Assembly (NCBI GenBank): GCA_017694765.1
Contig: JADIML010000022.1
Coordinates: forward strand, 1-10,525
DNA length: 10,525 nucleotides
Direction: 5' to 3'
Origin: Candidatus Scybalomonas excrementavium
Lineage (GTDB): Bacteria; Bacillota; Clostridia; Lachnospirales; Lachnospiraceae
The notes under the pieces were generated by a model. It did not search any database. It was not told the DNA's origin and saw nothing but the letters and a program-made list of their open reading frames with translations. Positions 7,262 to 10,525 of the stretch are shown here, one piece after another. Every line of letters begins with the position of its first letter. Position 1 is the first letter of the stretch. Made by a program: the position numbers and the translations under genes.

Positions 7262-8335
7262 ATGTTTGATAAGTTAGATACAATTATTGAGAGATTACAA
7301 GTCGTATTAGAGGAGCTAAGTGATCCAGATGTTGTCAATAACCAGACAAAATATCGTCAGTTAATGAAAGAACAAAATGAGTTAGCACCAATTGCTGAAA
7401 AGTATACAGAATATAAAAAAGCAAAACAGACAGTGGAAGATAGTTTAGAATTATTAGAAATAGAAACAGATGAAGATATGCGTGAAATGGCAAAAGAAGA
7501 GTTAAATGATGCCAAGAAGCAAATCGAACAATTAGAAAATGAGCTAAAAATCTTACTTCTTCCAAAAGATCCAAATGATGAAAAGAACGTTATCGTAGAA
7601 ATTCGTGCAGGTGCAGGGGGAGATGAAGCCGCTCTTTTTGCAGCAGAAGTTTATCGTATGTATAAAAACTATGCAGAAGGAAGACGTTGGAAAGTAGAAA
7701 TGATGTCTTTAAATGAAAATGGTATTGGTGGATTTAAAGAAGCCATTTTCATGATTAGTGGAACTGGTGTATATTCTCGTTTTAAATATGAATCTGGTGT
7801 TCATCGTGTACAACGTGTTCCAGCGACAGAATCAGGTGGACGTATCCATACATCTACTATTACAGTTGCGATTATGCCAGAAGCCGAAGAAGTGGATTTC
7901 CAATTAGATATGAACGATTGTAAATTTGATGTATTCCGTGCATCAGGAAATGGTGGACAGTGCGTTAATACAACAGACTCTGCAGTTCGTTTAACTCATA
8001 TTCCTTCTGGTATCGTTATTTCTTGTCAGGATGAAAAATCACAGTTAAAAAATAAAGAAAAAGCATTAAAAATTCTTCGTTCTAGATTATACGAATTAGA
8101 ACTTCAAAAAGCACATGATGCAGAGGCAGAAGCAAGAAGAAGTCAGGTTGGTACAGGTGATCGTTCTGAAAAAATCCGTACTTACAATTTCCCACAAGGA
8201 CGTGTAACCGATCATAGAATTAAACTTACATTACACAAACTTGATTCTATTATGAACGGAGATTTAGATGAAGTAATTGATTCTTTAATTGCAGCCGATC
8301 AAACAGCTAAACTTAGTAAAATGAACGAAAACTAA
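7262..8335 (+). CDS. prfA: Peptide chain release factor 1 (RF1)
   Basis: Reads stop codons UAG and UAA in the ribosomal A site and triggers release of the finished protein. 357 aa, the usual RF1 length. Domain 1 (about 1-100) is helical and rich in Glu and Lys. The stop-codon-reading tripeptide is PAT (187-189, in [15 protein letters not shown]), which marks RF1; RF2 carries SPF. The catalytic GGQ is at 231-233 in [13 protein letters not shown]; a Cys follows GGQ where E. coli RF1 has His. Q233 is the expected target of PrmC encoded just upstream. The ribosome site AGGAGG is six bases before the ATG, the best in the window. The start is firm because [12 protein letters not shown] matches the family. 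The methyltransferase gene follows after 23 bases with no terminator between. Confidence 0.98.
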   Translation: MFDKLDTIIERLQVVLEELSDPDVVNNQTKYRQLMKEQNELAPIAEKYTEYKKAKQTVEDSLELLEIETDEDMREMAKEELNDAKKQIEQLENELKILLLPKDPNDEKNVIVEIRAGAGGDEAALFAAEVYRMYKNYAEGRRWKVEMMSLNENGIGGFKEAIFMISGTGVYSRFKYESGVHRVQRVPATESGGRIHTSTITVAIMPEAEEVDFQLDMNDCKFDVFRASGNGGQCVNTTDSAVRLTHIPSGIVISCQDEKSQLKNKEKALKILRSRLYELELQKAHDAEAEARRSQVGTGDRSEKIRTYNFPQGRVTDHRIKLTLHKLDSIMNGDLDEVIDSLIAADQTAKLSKMNEN

Positions 8336-8358
8336 GGAAGAAGTAAGGAGAAGCTACT

Positions 8359-9186
8359 ATGAAACAAGCGATGACGCCCTTTATAAAATGGGCAGGTGGA
8401 AAGCGACAGCTTCTAAAAGAAATTGAGGAAAGAATGCCAAAAGAATATAATCGGTATTTCGAACCTTTTATTGGAGGAGGAGCTGTACTCTTCTCCTTAC
8501 AGCCAAATAGGGCAGTGATTAATGATTGTAATCGTTCCTTAATTCACACGTATCGAAGTATCAAAAAGAGTCCAACGAAAGTAATCAGGGAACTAAAAGT
8601 ATTTGATCAGGAAATTATTGAGGGTGGGAAGGAATATTATTATTATCTTCGAACTTTGTATAATGAGAAAATGATCAAAGAAGAATATGATATGGAGATG
8701 GCAGGGTTATTTATCTTTTTGAATAAACATTGTTTTAATGGATTATATCGTGTCAATGCACAAGGGCTTTTTAATGTTCCATATAATAATAGTAAAAAGC
8801 CATCTTATGATAGAGAAAATATACGAGCAATTTCCAAATATTTAAAAAAGGTCACGATTTTAGAGGGGGATTTTGAAAAGGCTTGTCAAAGAGCAAAAAA
8901 GGGTGATTTCATTTTCTTTGACAGTCCGTATGCACCACTGAATCCAACTTCTTTTGAATCGTATACAAAAGAAGGATTTGATAAGGGAAGTCATGAACGA
9001 CTTGCTAAATTGTTCCGAAAGTTACATAGACGAGGGTGCTATTGTATGCTGACGAATCATAATACAGAGTTTATTTGTAACTTATATAAAGAATTTGAAA
9101 TTGATATCGTACCTGCAAAAAGGATGATCAACTCCGATGGAAAGAAGCGAGTAGGAGAAGAAGTCATTATTAGAAATTATAAGTAA
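8359..9186 (+). CDS. D12-class (Dam-like) DNA adenine N6-methyltransferase
   Basis: Methylates adenine in duplex DNA using SAM; by resemblance to the Dam/DpnM group the target may be GATC, but this is inference. 275 aa. SAM-binding block FIKWAGGKRQLL (8-19), FEPFIGGGAVLF (34-45), FLNKHCFNGLYRVN (120-133), then the catalytic block FFDSPYAPLNPTSFESYT (186-203). The usual DPPY reads DSPY here (188-191), with Asp, the second Pro and Tyr kept. LTNHNTEFI (231-239) and the C-terminal AKRMINSDGKKRVGEEVIIRNY complete the family pattern. AAGGAG (8345-8350) is eight bases before the ATG. It lies 23 bases after prfA and is probably the last gene of that operon. No restriction endonuclease is adjacent, so it looks solitary; GATC occurs about two dozen times in the window, so the site is not avoided. 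Confidence 0.93.
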   Translation: MKQAMTPFIKWAGGKRQLLKEIEERMPKEYNRYFEPFIGGGAVLFSLQPNRAVINDCNRSLIHTYRSIKKSPTKVIRELKVFDQEIIEGGKEYYYYLRTLYNEKMIKEEYDMEMAGLFIFLNKHCFNGLYRVNAQGLFNVPYNNSKKPSYDRENIRAISKYLKKVTILEGDFEKACQRAKKGDFIFFDSPYAPLNPTSFESYTKEGFDKGSHERLAKLFRKLHRRGCYCMLTNHNTEFICNLYKEFEIDIVPAKRMINSDGKKRVGEEVIIRNYK

Positions 9187-9230
9187 TCCCTAATATAGTT
9201 CATACAATAAGAATATCGTGAGCGAATATA

Positions 9231-9281
9231 AAAGAGGGTATCGCAAAATCATCAAAATAGATGATAAGCGATACCCTCTTT
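9231..9281 (+). terminator. Strong compound terminator between the methyltransferase and XRE genes
   Basis: A perfect 14-bp stem AAAGAGGGTATCGC / GCGATACCCTCTTT (9231-9244 with 9268-9281) encloses a second 6-bp stem ATCATC / GATGAT (9248-9253 with 9260-9265). It is followed by ATTTCTTTCTTTT on the plus strand and by a short T-rich tail on the minus strand, so it probably serves both convergent genes. Confidence 0.9.
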
Positions 9282-9309
9282 ATTTCTTTCTTTTAAAATG
9301 GATTTTTCA

Positions 9310-9846
9310 TTACTCAGTACTGTCAAGATAGGAAAGTTCTTCTTTTTGTGTTGTATGACTAAGGTTAGAGGAATCCGGAGTAACGGAAACAGAAGTTTCT
9401 AACTTATGCAAAAGACTAATTAAGCTATTATAATAGGAATTCATAGTTTTTAGTTCCGATTCAATTTTTACTTCGGTCTTTTCCAACGAACTTAAATGGG
9501 ATTTGGATGTTTCAATTAATGTATGAATGGAATCTAATTCTTTTTCTAAAAAAGATAAATGCTCTGTCATTTGTTTCAAAACTGAATTTAAAATATCAGG
9601 TGCAACATCACTTTCATGAATCCACGAAGCGTCACGATAAATAGGATAGATAGGAATGGGATGATGTCCAAGTAGTTGATCAGCAGTAACACCAAGATAG
9701 TTGCAAATTTTAATAATTGTTTCCGGAGTCATTGCTGTATCACCAGCTTCATATCTTGAAATTTGGGGAATAGAAATAGACAGTTCTTGTGCGAGTTGTT
9801 TTTGTGTAATTCCTAATTCTTTACGAATTTCTTTTAATTGAATCAT
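9310..9846 (-). CDS. XRE-family transcriptional regulator with coiled-coil tail
   Basis: DNA-binding protein of 178 aa. Residues 3-58 are a Cro/C1-type helix-turn-helix: LKEIRKELGITQKQLAQELSIS followed by recognition helix IPQISRYEAGD and the scaffold MTPETIIKICNYLGVTADQLLG. After a proline-rich link (HHPIPIYPIYRD, 61-72), residues about 88-150 form a probable coiled coil (heptad-like Leu/Ile with Glu and Lys), and the last 28 residues are Ser/Thr-rich and probably disordered. No peptidase, cupin or other sensor domain is visible, so the tail may serve dimer formation or partner binding. The start is preceded by a modest GGAAG. A 16-bp palindrome at 9893-9908, about 47 bases upstream of the start, is a candidate site for self-control. 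It converges on the methyltransferase gene; a shared function is not shown. Its target is unknown. Confidence 0.9.
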   Translation of the reverse strand: MIQLKEIRKELGITQKQLAQELSISIPQISRYEAGDTAMTPETIIKICNYLGVTADQLLGHHPIPIYPIYRDASWIHESDVAPDILNSVLKQMTEHLSFLEKELDSIHTLIETSKSHLSSLEKTEVKIESELKTMNSYYNSLISLLHKLETSVSVTPDSSNLSHTTQKEELSYLDSTE

Positions 9847-9892
9847 ATATCTTCCGTTCCCTTCTAATCTAATTTAATCTTTAGTGTTTACT

Positions 9893-9908
9893 ATATAAAA
9901 CTTTATAT
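9893..9908. promoter_or_regulatory. Palindrome upstream of the XRE gene, candidate operator
   Basis: ATATAAA-AC-TTTATAT has perfect 7-bp arms with a 2-base centre. It lies in the expected promoter area of the XRE gene; its left end overlaps a possible minus-strand -10, TATAGT (plus 9890-9895), for which I see no good -35. The sequence is pure A/T except the centre, so chance is a real possibility. Confidence 0.35.
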
Positions 9909-10024
9909 TCCAAAAGAGGATTTTTATTGTTTATGTAGTAAATAATATATTTTTACCATTATATCTGAAATTGATTAGAGAAAACGGTTGATTGCATAAT
10001 ATAAAAATTTCTTATAAAGAAAAT

Positions 10025-10103
10025 AAAAAAAACTCCATAAATGAGGAGGAGGCTATTATAAAACTTGTTCAGGGGAGAGAGAACACATGTCTTACAATAG
10101 CCT
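10025..10103 (-). ncRNA. Putative small RNA or leader: long hairpin with C-rich loop plus terminator-like end
   Basis: AGGCTATT (10050-10057) pairs with AATAGCCT (10096-10103); inside, TAA/TTA and GTTC/GAAC (10067-10070 with 10081-10084) extend an imperfect stem closed by a 10-base loop. Read on the minus strand, the loop is TCTCTCCCCT. The hairpin is followed by CTCC-N8-GGAG (10048-10033) and eight T, which resembles an intrinsic terminator with a short 4-bp stem. I see no convincing minus-strand promoter; TATACT near 10157-10162 (minus strand) lacks a -35. On the plus strand the loop would show AGGGGAGAGA instead. The orientation favoured is minus because of the T-tract. Confidence 0.35.
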
Positions 10104-10308
10104 ATATGAAATAATATGAAAAATTTGTTTTGATAGCCTGTATGACTATGAACTTAGTATAAAACATAAATGTGTAGAAACTTTGTGGAATCTATGAATA
10201 ATATGTGAACCTTTTGTAAATCATTTTTGTTTTTTATGATTTGGAAATAGAAGGGAAAAATTCTCTGTTAAAAATACATTTGGATCTAAAAAAAACACAA
10301 AAATAAAA

Positions 10309-10327
10309 TTTGCATTTTGTATGCAAA
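10309..10327. repeat. Inverted repeat TTTGCAT-N5-ATGCAAA
   Basis: Perfect 7-bp arms around TTTGT in an otherwise A/T-only stretch, about 73 bp upstream of the -35 box of the right-edge promoter. It could be a protein-binding site; too short a loop tract follows for a terminator. Confidence 0.35.
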
Positions 10328-10399
10328 ATACTAAATAAAAAATAAAATGAGTAAGTAAAATAGTTTATTTTTTTTTAATATTTATTTATGGATTTCTTA

Positions 10400-10427
10400 T
10401 TGTAATTTTCTATAAGTGTGGTATACT
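10400..10427 (+). promoter_or_regulatory. Extended -10 promoter at the right edge
   Basis: -35 TTGTAA (10400-10405), 16-bp spacer, -10 TATACT (10422-10427) preceded by TGG (extended -10). Transcription would begin near 10434, about 55 bases before a strong terminator. Confidence 0.6.
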
Positions 10428-10433
10428 TAAACA

Positions 10434-10525
10434 CGTAAAGAGCTTTTCAATAATATTTGAATCCTCTCCCCTCATTTTTTAGAAGTAAGAAAAAAGGACT
10501 CCGTGCGCTGGGGTCCTTTTTTCTT
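10434..10525 (+). ncRNA. Putative short RNA (about 90 nt) or attenuated leader with C-rich stretch
   Basis: Lies between the promoter at 10400-10427 and the terminator at 10487-10525. The stretch contains no ATG on the plus strand. An unpaired C-rich segment, CCTCTCCCCTC (10463-10473), resembles the Shine-Dalgarno-binding segments of C-rich regulatory RNAs in Firmicutes. It is complementary over 10 nt to the region just ahead of prmC (6335-6344) and over 9 nt to the hairpin loop at 10071-10079. Alternatively this is the 5' leader of a gene beyond the window, with the hairpin as an attenuator. No known RNA family is recognised. Confidence 0.4.
10487..10525 (+). terminator. Strong intrinsic terminator at the right edge
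   Basis: A 16-bp stem with one G-T wobble (10487-10502 with 10510-10525) and loop GTGCGCT; GGACTCC / GGGGTCC forms the GC-rich core and is followed by TTTTTT. The T-rich arm exists on both strands, so it could also end a minus-strand gene lying to the right. The hairpin reaches the window edge. Confidence 0.85.

Larger units (their letters stand above)
9847..10525. other. Long intergenic region without a convincing protein gene
   Basis: About 680 very AT-rich bases. I find no open frame of useful length with a ribosome site on either strand. What it holds: the XRE promoter area with a palindrome (9893-9908), an AT-only inverted repeat TTTCTT-ATA-AAGAAA (10008-10022), a minus-strand terminator-like element and long hairpin (10025-10103), an inverted repeat TTTGCAT-N5-ATGCAAA (10309-10327), and a promoter-terminator unit at the right edge (10400-10525). 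Bases 10140-10300 show nothing I can interpret. Confidence 0.7.

Noticed and set aside
10041..10061. Six-codon frame ATG AGG AGG AGG CTA TTA TAA
   Set aside because: No ribosome site ahead of it; the AGG repeats arise from the GGAG part of the minus-strand terminator-like element.
10087..10119. Ten-codon frame (MSYNSLYEII) on the plus strand preceded by GGGGAG
   Set aside because: Spacing to the G-rich stretch is acceptable, but the frame is very short, the start lies inside the long hairpin, and no clear plus-strand promoter or terminator frames it. A weak 9971-10000 match (TTGATT, 18 bp, CATAAT) is not enough.
10410..10477. Minus-strand frame of about 21 codons starting ATGAGGGGAGAG
   Set aside because: No Shine-Dalgarno sequence upstream, composition not protein-like, and it runs across the promoter of the plus-strand unit.
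1..10525. Avoidance of GATC as a sign of a restriction system
   Set aside because: A hand count finds about two dozen GATC sites, close to what base composition predicts, so there is no depletion.
1..10525. CRISPR array, insertion sequence, tRNA/rRNA genes or attachment sites
   Set aside because: No regularly spaced repeats, transposase-like frames with terminal repeats, cloverleaf or rRNA sequence could be recognised on either strand.

Overview
The window is AT-rich (by eye roughly one third G+C). It carries ten protein genes whose families and order point to a low-GC Firmicute of the class Clostridia, most likely a member of the Lachnospiraceae. The clearest markers are the run rho - rpmE - DUF1385 membrane protein - prmC - prfA and a DUF4364 protein. 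This placement is inferred from gene order and family content; no 16S or similar marker is present.

Layout. (a) 1-1725 (+): the 3' part of an ABC exporter gene, open at the left edge. It converges on, and shares a hairpin terminator (1724-1761) with, the minus-strand pair below. (b) 3296-1760 (-): a TIGR01212/YhcC-type radical SAM protein followed by a DUF4364 winged-helix protein, probably cotranscribed from an extended -10 promoter at 3329-3357. (c) 3384-9281 (+): a divergent extended -10 promoter (3384-3412) starts rho, and a further strong promoter (4946-4974) with a structured leader precedes rpmE. After a hairpin at 5277-5314 the genes DUF1385, prmC, prfA and a D12-class adenine methyltransferase follow with gaps of 23-27 bases, each with a good ribosome binding site, and a strong terminator closes the run at 9231-9281. 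(d) 9846-9310 (-): an XRE-type repressor with a coiled-coil tail converges on that terminator. (e) 9847-10525: about 680 bases with no convincing protein gene. This stretch holds a palindrome, an inverted repeat, a long imperfect hairpin, and a promoter-terminator unit at the right edge that could make a short RNA of about 90 nt.

How the genes fit together. The central run covers ends of transcripts and proteins: Rho terminates transcription, L31 is a zinc-ribbon ribosomal protein, RF1 (prfA) releases the peptide at UAG/UAA, and PrmC methylates the GGQ glutamine of RF1. The DNA methyltransferase at the tail of this run has no restriction partner in view and carries DSPY where DPPY is usual.

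No complete novel defence or mobile system is visible. The least explained sequence is the right-hand intergenic region, where a C-rich stretch in the putative short RNA is complementary to the loop of the neighbouring hairpin (9 nt) and to the ribosome-binding region of prmC (10 nt). Next is the rpmE leader, which can fold in mutually exclusive ways.
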